Made by a program: the position numbers and the translations under genes. Shown piece after piece: positions 16,187 through 22,241 of a DNA stretch of 22,241 nucleotides. The notes beneath the pieces were generated by a model. That model ran no database searches. It had not been told where the DNA came from and saw only the letters and a list, made by a program, of their open reading frames with translations. Source of the stretch: JAITWN01 sp964384095 (GTDB lineage Bacteria; Pseudomonadota; Gammaproteobacteria; SZUA-140); the NCBI GenBank assembly GCA_964384095.1, contig CAYLKC010000026.1, positions 1 to 22,241 on the forward strand, in the 5' to 3' direction. The first letter of the stretch is position 1, and the number at the start of each line of letters is the position of its first letter.

Positions 16187-17263
16187 ATGGCCACGGCAAG
16201 CGTTCATCGAGCCGGACACTGTCACGCCCTGCCGCGGTCCGCCTGTATACTGATCGCCTGCGTGGCCGTCCTGCTGACCTCCTGTGCGCGTGACAGCGGT
16301 ACTACCTATATCCTCGCGACTGCGACGACCGGCGGGACCTATTATCCTGTCGGCGTCGCCATCGCGACGCTGTCGAAACAGACGCTCGAGGCGGAGCACG
16401 GGATTGCGCTCGCGGCGATCAGCAGCGCCGGTTCCGAGGAAAACCTGCGCCTGATGCGCGATCGCGAGGCGAGGTTCTCGATACTGCAGGGTCTGTACGG
16501 CGCCTGGGCGTTGCGCGGCGAGGGCCGCCTTGCCGGGACACCGCCGTTCGACGATCTGCGCAGCGTCGCGGTTCTGTGGCCGAACGTCGAGCACTTCATC
16601 GTGCGCAACCGTCACATCGAGACCGGCACCATCGCCGATATCGCGAATCTCGCCGGCCGCCGCTTTTCGATCGGCGCGCGCTATTCCGGTGCGGAAGGCT
16701 CGGCGCGTCATATCTTTCGCGCACTTGGCATCGATCCCGACCGTGACTTCACGCTGGCCTGGCAAGGCTACGGCGCCAGCGCCGATGCCCTGCAGAACCA
16801 GTTGATCGACGGCATGAACGTGCCGGCCGGGGTGCCGGTCGGCGCGGTGACGCGGGTGCTGGCGGCAACCCGGGGTGATGCCGCGATTCTCGGGTTTGAC
16901 ATGGCGCAGCTCGCGGCGATCAATGCCGGCTACGAAGGCCTGTGGCGCTTTCATGAATTGCCGGCAAATACCTATCCCTATCAGTCGGAGTCGCTGCGCA
17001 CGATCGCCCAGCCGAACTTCCTCGCAGTGACGGCGGACGTCCCCGACGAGCATGTCTATCTGATCGTGCGCGCGATCTACGATAACCTGCCATTCCTGCA
17101 TGCCTTTCATGCCGCGACGCGCAGCATGACGCTCGACGATGCGATCGACGGCCTGCCGGCGCCGCTGCACCCGGGCGCCTTGCGCTATTACCGTGAACGA
17201 GGCCTCGCAATCCCCGATCATCTGCTGCCGCCGGAGGCGCGGGACGGATTCGATGGCGGCTGA
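16187..17263 (+). CDS. TAXI family TRAP transporter solute-binding lipoprotein
   Basis: This 358-residue protein begins with a lipoprotein signal (hydrophobic ~20-32, lipobox LTSC with Cys33). The mature domain opens with TYILATATTGGTYYPVGVAI, the hallmark of TAXI-type periplasmic binding proteins, followed by AISSAGSEENLRLMRDREA and the conserved FSIGARYSGAEGSARHI. TAXI proteins capture carboxylates such as glutamate or related ligands for TRAP permeases; this ligand is unknown. TRAP binding proteins are often soluble, so membrane anchoring by lipidation is notable. It overlaps the permease gene by 11 bases, showing that they form one transporter. Confidence 0.9.
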   Translation: MATASVHRAGHCHALPRSACILIACVAVLLTSCARDSGTTYILATATTGGTYYPVGVAIATLSKQTLEAEHGIALAAISSAGSEENLRLMRDREARFSILQGLYGAWALRGEGRLAGTPPFDDLRSVAVLWPNVEHFIVRNRHIETGTIADIANLAGRRFSIGARYSGAEGSARHIFRALGIDPDRDFTLAWQGYGASADALQNQLIDGMNVPAGVPVGAVTRVLAATRGDAAILGFDMAQLAAINAGYEGLWRFHELPANTYPYQSESLRTIAQPNFLAVTADVPDEHVYLIVRAIYDNLPFLHAFHAATRSMTLDDAIDGLPAPLHPGALRYYRERGLAIPDHLLPPEARDGFDGG

Positions 17264-19352
17264 TCCGGCGGGCAACGCTGCAACCGCGCGCGCATCGCAG
17301 GCAGACGCCGTCGCCGGCTTTGGTCCTGCCGGCATCGCCCTCTTCATCTATGCTGCGCTGGTATCGCTCGCCCATGTCGCGATCAATACGGTGCTGGTGC
17401 TGCCGGACCTGTGGGTGTCAGCCTTCCATTTCTCCAGCCTGGCGTTGCTTGTCGTGCTGATACCGGCGGCCGGGGGGCGCACCGTGTACGCCGCTGACAT
17501 CGCCGTCGGCGTACTCGTCATCGTCGCCGCGGTCATGGTGCTGTTGCTCGAGGATGCGTTGTACGCGCGTGGTCTGCGTTTCTCGACAATGGACTGGATC
17601 GCATGCGTGCTCGTAGTCCTGCTTGCGATCGAGCTCGCCCGCCGCACCGCCGGCTGGCTGATCCCCGTGCTGATCGTCATCTTCCTGTCCTATGCGACCT
17701 GGTGGGGCGCGCGCATAGGCGGGGTGTTCGCGTTTCCCGGCCTCGGTCTCGAGACGATGCTGTTCCGCAGCGTGTTCACATCCGAAGGAATGTTCGGGAT
17801 CATTGCCCGCATCTCGTGGACCTATGTCTTCATGTTCATCCTGTTCGGCGCATTCCTCGTGCGCTCCGGCGCCGGCGATTTGATCCTTGCGCTGGCGCGC
17901 GCCGCGGTCGGACGCATCACCGGCGGTCCGGGCCTGGTCGCGGTCGCGTCCTCCGGGCTGATGGGTTCTATCACCGGTTCCGCGGTCGCCAATACCGCCT
18001 CGACCGGCGTCATCACGATCCCGCTGATGAAGAAGGCCGGTTTCCAGCCGCGCTTCGCCGCCGGCATCGAGGCCGCCGCGTCGACCGGCGGACAGTTGAT
18101 GCCGCCGGTGATGGGTGCCGGCGCCTTTATGATGGCGAACTTCACCGGGATCTCGTATCTCACGATCAGTGCTGCGGCACTGATCCCGGCGCTGCTGTAT
18201 TTCCTCTCGGTCGCGTGCTTCGTGCGCATACGCGCAAAGAAGGAGGGGCTCTCGCCGCGCATCGAGGAGGACGCGATCCCGTTCCTGGAGGCGATCCGTC
18301 GCGGCTGGCCGTTGCTCACGCCGCTCGGCGTGCTGGTCGCGCTGCTGATCGCCGGTTTCACGCCGACCTATGCCGCAGGCATCGCGATCTTCGCCGTCGT
18401 CGTGTCGTCCTGGCTGACGCCGAACCGCATGGGTCCGGTTGCGATCATCGAGGCACTCGCCAACGGCGCGCGCACGATGGCGCCGACCGCGATGCTGCTG
18501 ATCGCGGTCGGCCTGATCGTCAACGTGCTGACGACGACCGGCGTCGGCAATGTCTTCTCGCTGATGATCAGCGATTGGGCGGGCTCGAACCTGCTGATCG
18601 CCTATGCGCTGATCGCGCTGGCGTCGCTGGTGCTCGGCATGGGTCTGCCGGTCACCGCGGCCTATATCGTGCTCGCCGCAATCTCGGCGCCGACGCTGTA
18701 TGGTCTGATGCTCGAGGCCGATCTGGTCGCGGCGCTGGCGCGCGGAGAGATCACGGACATGGCGCGCGAGGCGATCCTGATCGCGAAGCCCGGCGCCGGG
18801 GCGGTGCTCGGCATGGCGATGGCGCCGGACGAGGCCCGGGAACTGGTGCGCGCGCTGACCCCGGAACTGCAGCGCGCGGTCGCGCAGGACCTGCTCGATC
18901 CGGCGCTGGTCATCGCGGCGTTGCTGGCGGCGCACATGATCATCTTCTGGCTGAGCCAGGACTCGAATGTGACACCGCCGGTCGCGCTCGCCGCGTTCAC
19001 CGCCGCCGGCATCGCCGGCGAACGGCCGATGGCGGTCGGCTTTACCTCGTGGAAGCTTGCGAAGGGCTTGTACATCATCCCGCTGCTGTTTGCGTACACG
19101 CCGTTGCTCTGCGGCACCTGGCTCGAGGCCCTGCCGATCGCGCTGATCGCGCTGGCCGGTTTGTATGCCTTTGCCGGCGTCATCGAGGGGTATCTCGAAG
19201 GGCCGTTATCGCTCCCGCTTCGATTGTGGCTGGCGCTGTCCGCGGCGGCGTTGCTGATCGTGCATGGCTGGTGGTGGCTGGACCTGGCCGCGCTCGGCCT
19301 GCTTGCGCTGGTGACCTGGCGAAGCCGCGCCGGCGTCGTCGCGACGGGGTGA
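17253..19352 (+). CDS. TRAP transporter fused (4TM/12TM) permease
   Basis: This 699-residue inner-membrane protein has about 16 or more hydrophobic segments, in which the small and large TRAP subunits are fused. GLMGSITGSAVANTASTG (235-252) and EAAASTGGQLMPPVMGAGAF (273-292) are the conserved large-subunit core. LGMGLPVTAAYIVLAA and SQDSNVTPPVALAAF form the second half. Between these last two lies a hydrophilic stretch of about 55-60 residues (~490-550), longer than in many family members. The ATG at 17253 is inside the TAXI gene; longer frames begin in antisense-like sequence. It uses the ion gradient for import of the TAXI ligand. Confidence 0.92.
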   Translation: MAADPAGNAATARASQADAVAGFGPAGIALFIYAALVSLAHVAINTVLVLPDLWVSAFHFSSLALLVVLIPAAGGRTVYAADIAVGVLVIVAAVMVLLLEDALYARGLRFSTMDWIACVLVVLLAIELARRTAGWLIPVLIVIFLSYATWWGARIGGVFAFPGLGLETMLFRSVFTSEGMFGIIARISWTYVFMFILFGAFLVRSGAGDLILALARAAVGRITGGPGLVAVASSGLMGSITGSAVANTASTGVITIPLMKKAGFQPRFAAGIEAAASTGGQLMPPVMGAGAFMMANFTGISYLTISAAALIPALLYFLSVACFVRIRAKKEGLSPRIEEDAIPFLEAIRRGWPLLTPLGVLVALLIAGFTPTYAAGIAIFAVVVSSWLTPNRMGPVAIIEALANGARTMAPTAMLLIAVGLIVNVLTTTGVGNVFSLMISDWAGSNLLIAYALIALASLVLGMGLPVTAAYIVLAAISAPTLYGLMLEADLVAALARGEITDMAREAILIAKPGAGAVLGMAMAPDEARELVRALTPELQRAVAQDLLDPALVIAALLAAHMIIFWLSQDSNVTPPVALAAFTAAGIAGERPMAVGFTSWKLAKGLYIIPLLFAYTPLLCGTWLEALPIALIALAGLYAFAGVIEGYLEGPLSLPLRLWLALSAAALLIVHGWWWLDLAALGLLALVTWRSRAGVVATG

Positions 19353-19393
19353 GGTCTGCCCGCGGCAAGGGAACCCGTCCCGCGGCCCTGGCG

Positions 19394-19422
19394 TTCTTGA
19401 ATCGTCCTGTCTGGTATATGAT
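19394..19422 (+). promoter_or_regulatory. Possible promoter of the PA2779/PA2778-type operon
   Basis: In the 98-bp gap after the TRAP gene, TATGAT (19417-19422, 5/6 to the -10) is 17 bases from TTCTTG (19394-19399, poor -35). An extended -10 reading TGGTATATG overlaps it. The small operon may thus have its own promoter. Confidence 0.35.
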
Positions 19423-19450
19423 TGAAGTCCAACCACATGGAGAAACCAGC

Positions 19451-19861
19451 ATGAATACCCTGAGACGCATGAGTCGCGCCGTCAGTATCCTGATGATCGC
19501 CGCGGTCACCCTGCTGGGGATGCCGCTCAACGCCTCGGCCGCGCTGGTCGGCGCAGAGGAGGTCATCGCCGCGGAACAGGCTGCCTCTGACCGTGACCGC
19601 GTCCTCGCCGCGTTCGAGCGCGAGGAGGTCCGCACGCAACTGATCGCCTTCGGTGTCGATCCCGACGAGGCGCGCGACCGCGTCGCCGCGCTGGACGACG
19701 CCGGGATCGCGCAAATGGCCGGTCAGCTCGACAACCTGCCGGCCGGCGCCGGGGTCGGTGGCGTGGTCGGCGCGCTGGTATTCATCTTTGTCGTCTTGCT
19801 GGTCACCGACATCCTCGGCTATACCGACGTCTTCCCGTTCGTCAAGAAGACCGTGCATTGA
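19451..19861 (+). CDS. PA2779 family small exported membrane protein
   Basis: This 136-residue protein has a Sec signal peptide (hydrophobic 11-24, cleavage ASA|A near 30), a charged helical middle (~35-95, AAEQAASDRDRVLAAFEREE and FGVDPDEARDRVAALDD), and a C-terminal membrane segment (~104-121) that starts with the Gly-rich GAGVGGVVGAL and ends in DVFPFVKK. This layout and the partner gene fit the PA2779 family of unknown function. GGAGA seven bases before the ATG supports this start over an upstream run-on frame. The following C39-like peptidase gene begins 13 bases after the stop. The charged middle carries an FGVDxxEARxRVAALxD pattern typical of the family. Confidence 0.85.
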   Translation: MNTLRRMSRAVSILMIAAVTLLGMPLNASAALVGAEEVIAAEQAASDRDRVLAAFEREEVRTQLIAFGVDPDEARDRVAALDDAGIAQMAGQLDNLPAGAGVGGVVGALVFIFVVLLVTDILGYTDVFPFVKKTVH

Positions 19862-19874
19862 TTCGCCAGGCCGG

Positions 19875-20816
19875 ATGATCCGGCGCCGAGCGGGTCTGCG
19901 GCTTGCGCTGATCGCGGCGTGCCTGTTGCTCGGCGCCTGCGCAGGCACGCCGCTGACGCAGCAATGGCGCGACAATGGTGCCGGCGAGACGCGGACCGCG
20001 GTCGAGCTGACCGCGGTCCCGTTTCATCCCCAGGAACGCTATCAGTGCGGCCCCGCCGCGCTGGCGACGCTGCTGCAATGGAGCGGCGTCGCGGTGACGC
20101 CGGATGAGCTCGTGCCGCAGGTGTGGGTGCCGGCGCGACGCGGCAGTTTCCAGCCCGAGATGCTCGCCGCGGCGCGGCGGCACGGCCGCGCGCCTTATGT
20201 GCTCGCGCCGGAGCTCGATGCCTTATTCCATGAGCTGGCCGCCGGACATCCGGTGCTGGTCTTGCAGAACCTCGCCTTCGACTGGTTTCCGCGCTGGCAT
20301 TACGCGGTGGTCATCGGCTTCGATCCCGCGCGCGAGGAAGTGATCCTGCGGTCCGGGACGACCGAACGCCTGCGCACACCGCTCGCGCTGTTCGAGCGGA
20401 CCTGGCAACGCGGCGGACACTGGGCGGTCGTGATCCCCACGCCCGGCGAGGTGCCCGCGACCGCCGTTGAACATGACTGGTTGTCGGAGATCATCGCGCT
20501 CGAGCGTACCGGCGATCCGGGGGGCGCGGCCGCTGCCTGGCAGGCCGCGACCACGCGCTGGCCGGACAGCGCCGGGGCCTGGATCGGCCTCGGCAACAAC
20601 CGCTACGAGGCCGGCGATCATGCCGGCGCCGTCGAGGCCTTTCGCGCCTTGCTCGAGGCGCGCCCCGACCATGCCGCCGCGCACCACAATCTGGCCTGGG
20701 CGCTGGCACGCCAGGGCCACGCGGACGAGGCCGTCCGCCATGCCGAAGAGGCACTGCGTCTCGAGCCGAAGAACGATCGCTATCGCGAGACCCTGGACAC
20801 CCTGCGCCGCAACTAA
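19875..20816 (+). CDS. PA2778 family C39-like cysteine peptidase lipoprotein with TPR repeats
   Basis: This 313-residue protein has a lipoprotein signal (MIRRR, hydrophobic 8-20, lipobox LGAC with Cys22). The C39-like papain-fold domain spans ~45-190, with the catalytic Cys in RYQCGPAALATLL (Gln57, Cys58) and the His in WHYAVVIGF (His142). The acid residue is not obvious. From ~195 to the end two TPR-type repeats are seen (DSAGAWIGLGNNRYEAGDHA and AAAHHNLAWALARQGHADEA). This matches the PA2778 family, always found beside PA2779-type proteins in the genomes I know of. It is probably anchored to a membrane facing the periplasm. The start at 19875 is chosen because the lipobox needs it. Confidence 0.88.
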   Translation: MIRRRAGLRLALIAACLLLGACAGTPLTQQWRDNGAGETRTAVELTAVPFHPQERYQCGPAALATLLQWSGVAVTPDELVPQVWVPARRGSFQPEMLAAARRHGRAPYVLAPELDALFHELAAGHPVLVLQNLAFDWFPRWHYAVVIGFDPAREEVILRSGTTERLRTPLALFERTWQRGGHWAVVIPTPGEVPATAVEHDWLSEIIALERTGDPGGAAAAWQAATTRWPDSAGAWIGLGNNRYEAGDHAGAVEAFRALLEARPDHAAAHHNLAWALARQGHADEAVRHAEEALRLEPKNDRYRETLDTLRRN

Positions 20817-20833
20817 ATCCCCGCCTTCAAAAT

Positions 20834-20955
20834 CCCCCCCTTCTTTAGAAGGGGGGCAGGGGGGATGCGGCAGCGTGCCACCCTGGCGCGCCGAACCATG
20901 GGTTCACTCGCTGCGCTCGCATCCCCCCCCGCCCCCCTTCGCAAGCGAAGGGGGG
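20834..20955. repeat. Double C/G-tract hairpin element between convergent genes
   Basis: Hairpin one is CCCCCCTTCT/AGAAGGGGGG (20835-20844 with 20847-20856, loop TT). Hairpin two is CCCCCCTTCGC/GCGAAGGGGGG (20932-20942 with 20945-20955, loop AA). Their inner flanks GGGGGGAT (20858-20865) and ATCCCCCC (20921-20928) are also complementary, so the whole unit can fold into a three-way structure around a ~55-base middle. It lies exactly between the stops of the PA2778-type gene and lexA, and probably acts as a two-way terminator or barrier. Such units are often multicopy in a genome. Confidence 0.7.
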
Positions 20956-20960
20956 AGTAA

Positions 20961-21557
20961 TCAATAGGTACGGAGCTGTCCGACGACGATGCCCTGGATC
21001 GTGACGCGATCGGCGCTGTAGATCATCGGAGCGATCGCGGCGTTGGCGGCGACCAGCATGACGTTGCCGTCGTTGCGCCGCTTCAGGCGCTTGAGCGTCG
21101 CCTCCTGGCCGTCGATCAGCGCGACGACGATGTCGCCGTCGCGGGCCTCGGCGCCCTGGCGAATGATGACGGTGTCGCCGTCGAGGATGCCGGCCTCGAT
21201 CATCGAGTCGCCGCGCACCTGCAGCGCATAGCGGTCGGGGCCGAGCAGGAAGGTCGCGAGATCGAGGGAGTCCTGGCCCGGGATCGCCTCGATCGGCTGG
21301 CCGGCGGCGATGCGGCCGAGCAGGGGCAGGGTATAGGCCGACGATGTGACCTCCTCGGCAAGGCGGATGCCGCGCTTTCTGCCCGGTAGCAGCGTGATCG
21401 CGCCGGCCCCGGCGAGGGCCTGGACATGGCGATGGACGACGCCGCGTGAACGCAGGCCGGTGCCGAGGGCGATCTCGGCCAGGCTCGGCGCATGCCCGTG
21501 CTGCAGGCAATGGCGGCGGATGAAATCGAGGGTACGCTGTTGCGCGCGGGTCAGCAT
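20961..21557 (-). CDS. lexA: LexA repressor (SOS regulator, self-cleaving S24 family)
   Basis: This 198-residue protein has an N-terminal winged helix (LTRAQQRTLDFIRRH, SLAEIA, LGTGLRSRGVVHRHVQAL) and a C-terminal S24 domain. The self-cleavage site is Ala85-Gly86 in GRIAAGQPIE. Ser118 (RGDSMIEAG) and Lys156 (EATLKRL) are the catalytic pair, spaced as in E. coli LexA. The recognition helix SRGVVHRHVQAL differs from the E. coli SPNAAEEHLKAL, so a different operator is expected. The promoter and a pair of inverted sites lie just upstream (21563-21616). No clear Shine-Dalgarno is visible; CGGGAA is the best. It follows glrR in the same direction. Confidence 0.93.
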   Translation of the reverse strand: MLTRAQQRTLDFIRRHCLQHGHAPSLAEIALGTGLRSRGVVHRHVQALAGAGAITLLPGRKRGIRLAEEVTSSAYTLPLLGRIAAGQPIEAIPGQDSLDLATFLLGPDRYALQVRGDSMIEAGILDGDTVIIRQGAEARDGDIVVALIDGQEATLKRLKRRNDGNVMLVAANAAIAPMIYSADRVTIQGIVVGQLRTY

Positions 21558-21562
21558 CGGGT

Positions 21563-21579
21563 GTTCCCGTAATGTTGCC
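21563..21579 (+). promoter_or_regulatory. Candidate LexA operator O2, over the lexA leader
   Basis: GTTCCCGTAATGTTGCC on the plus strand, an inverted copy of O1 at 16 of 17 positions. It covers about +3 to +19 of the lexA transcript and ends five bases from the start codon. It contains GTTC-N7-GTTG. One further pair extends the inversion at the inner end (T21580/A21593) and one at the outer end (T21562/A21611). Confidence 0.6.
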
Positions 21580-21587
21580 TGATCCGC

Positions 21588-21616
21588 ATCATAGGCAACA
21601 TCACGGGAACATTCAA
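21588..21616 (-). promoter_or_regulatory. lexA promoter
   Basis: On the minus strand TTGAAT (21616-21611) and TATGAT (21593-21588) are separated by exactly 17 bases, with 4/6 and 5/6 sigma-70 matches. It begins three bases after the glrR stop. Predicted start of transcription is near 21581, giving a leader of about 24 bases. Confidence 0.72.
21594..21610 (-). promoter_or_regulatory. Candidate LexA operator O1, filling the -35/-10 spacer
   Basis: GTTCCCGTGATGTTGCC on the minus strand occupies exactly the 17 bases between the -35 and -10 of lexA. It contains GTTC-N7-GTTG. Its centre is 31 bases from that of O2, about three helical turns, so the two sites lie on one face of the DNA. Confidence 0.62.
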
Positions 21617-21618
21617 GG

Positions 21619-22241
21619 TCAGCCGACGCGGGCCTTGCTGTTGCGGAAGGTCACGGGGTCGAGGTGGTAGCGGTGCAGCAGCTTGTAGAGTTCGGTGCGG
21701 TTGCGCTGGGCGAGGCGGGCGGCCTGGGTGATGTTGCCGCCGGTCATCTTCAGCAGACGCGTCAGGTACTCACGTTCGAAGTTGTTACGCGCCGAGGACA
21801 GCGAGGGCAGGGTGCCGCTCTTGTGGCGCAGCGCGCGCTGCACAAGGCTCGCCGGGATCACCGGCGTCGTCGACAGCGTCGCCGAGTATTCGACGACGTT
21901 CTGCAACTGGCGCACGTTGCCGGGCCACGGGGAGGTCATCAGACGCTCCATCGCCTCGGCCGAGAATGAGCGCGCCTCGGTCGCGCCGCTCGCCGCCAGT
22001 TCCTTCAGGAAGTGCGCGACCAGCAGCTGGATGTCTTCGGGTCGTTCGCGCAGCGGCGGGATGTCGAGACGCACCACATTCAGGCGGTAATAGAGGTCCT
22101 CGCGGAACTTGCCTGCCTTGACCAGCTCGTCGAGGTCGCGATGGCTGGCCGAGATGATGCGCACATCGACCGGCACGTTCTGCGTCGCGCCGACCGGTCG
22201 TACTTCCTTCTCTTCGAGCACGCGCAGCAGCTTTGATTGCA
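21619..22241 (-). CDS. glrR: Response regulator GlrR (sigma-54 activator), C-terminal part
   Basis: The last ~207 residues of an NtrC-type regulator; the receiver domain and Walker motifs lie beyond the window. The AAA+ part shows KLLRVLEEKEVRPVG, the sensor strand VRIISASHRDL, the arginine-finger region GKFREDLYYRLNVV, PPLRERPEDI and the sensor-II SPWPGNVRQLQNVVE. The Fis-type helix-turn-helix at the end, GGNITQAARLAQRNRTELYKLLHRYHLDP (quoted in part), closely resembles E. coli GlrR (GNVTHAARMAGRNRTEFYKLL). GlrR with its kinase GlrK activates sigma-54 promoters for envelope-related targets in enterobacteria. The lexA promoter begins three bases after its stop. Confidence 0.88.
   Translation of the reverse strand, partial: QSKLLRVLEEKEVRPVGATQNVPVDVRIISASHRDLDELVKAGKFREDLYYRLNVVRLDIPPLRERPEDIQLLVAHFLKELAASGATEARSFSAEAMERLMTSPWPGNVRQLQNVVEYSATLSTTPVIPASLVQRALRHKSGTLPSLSSARNNFEREYLTRLLKMTGGNITQAARLAQRNRTELYKLLHRYHLDPVTFRNSKARVG

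Noticed and set aside
17418..18935. Minus-strand open frame of ~505 codons in the TRAP permease gene
   Set aside because: Antisense to conserved membrane segments; no domain and extreme Arg/Asp/Gln content.

Overview
The window comes from a GC-rich gammaproteobacterium. The evidence is a GlrR-type sigma-54 regulator, a PA2779/PA2778-type pair, DUF1631, DUF748, DUF3187 and DUF3047 proteins, a proteobacterial Arg(UCG) tRNA and good Shine-Dalgarno sites. A free-living or environmental lineage (Chromatiales-like or similar) is plausible, but the genus cannot be read from this sequence. No phage, CRISPR array or complete insertion sequence is present. Most of the window is chromosomal, with one apparently mobile intergenic element.

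Layout. Positions 1-62 hold the 3' part of tRNA-Arg(UCG). A minus-strand HDOD protein (1-995) faces it, and its frame stays open antisense through the tRNA. Divergent from HDOD is a DUF1631 protein (1130-3613), followed by a DUF748/AsmA-like membrane-anchored protein (3701-5962). Convergent to that is a minus-strand group: bactofilin (7911-8426), a methyltransferase coupled to it by a GTGA overlap (7285-7914), and a TrpD2-like protein (5969-7057). The gap in front of the trpD2-like gene is filled by a ~225-bp element with 13-bp inverted ends. A host-attachment-family protein (8763-9251) has its own near-consensus promoter. An M1-like metallopeptidase and an exported methyltransferase-like protein form a minus-strand pair (12357 down to 9272). 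A DUF47 (PhoU-like) protein and a Pit phosphate transporter (12426-14379) form a phosphate-uptake pair. A plus-strand run follows: DUF3187, DUF3047, a TAXI lipoprotein and a fused TRAP permease (14419-19352). Next is a PA2779-type small exported protein with a PA2778-type C39-like peptidase lipoprotein (19451-20816). A GC-rich double hairpin separates this from the convergent lexA (20961-21557), which lies behind glrR (partial, 21619-22241).

How parts work together. The DUF47/Pit pair is a standard low-affinity phosphate module. The TAXI/TRAP genes should make a Na+- or H+-driven importer of an organic acid or similar ligand, with DUF3187 (outer-membrane-like) and DUF3047 (periplasmic) co-transcribed. 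Bactofilin plus its coupled methyltransferase suggests a cell-shape or cytoskeletal unit.

Best lead. The lexA promoter (TTGAAT-17-TATGAT) carries two 17-bp near-identical inverted sites, one exactly filling the -35/-10 spacer and one just after the start of transcription, centred 31 bp apart. Each reads GTTC-N7-GTTG, which looks like an unusual LexA box for a gammaproteobacterium. The second lead is the PA2779/PA2778 pair, in which a C39-like lipoprotein sits beside a small exported protein that has a Gly-Gly just before its membrane segment.
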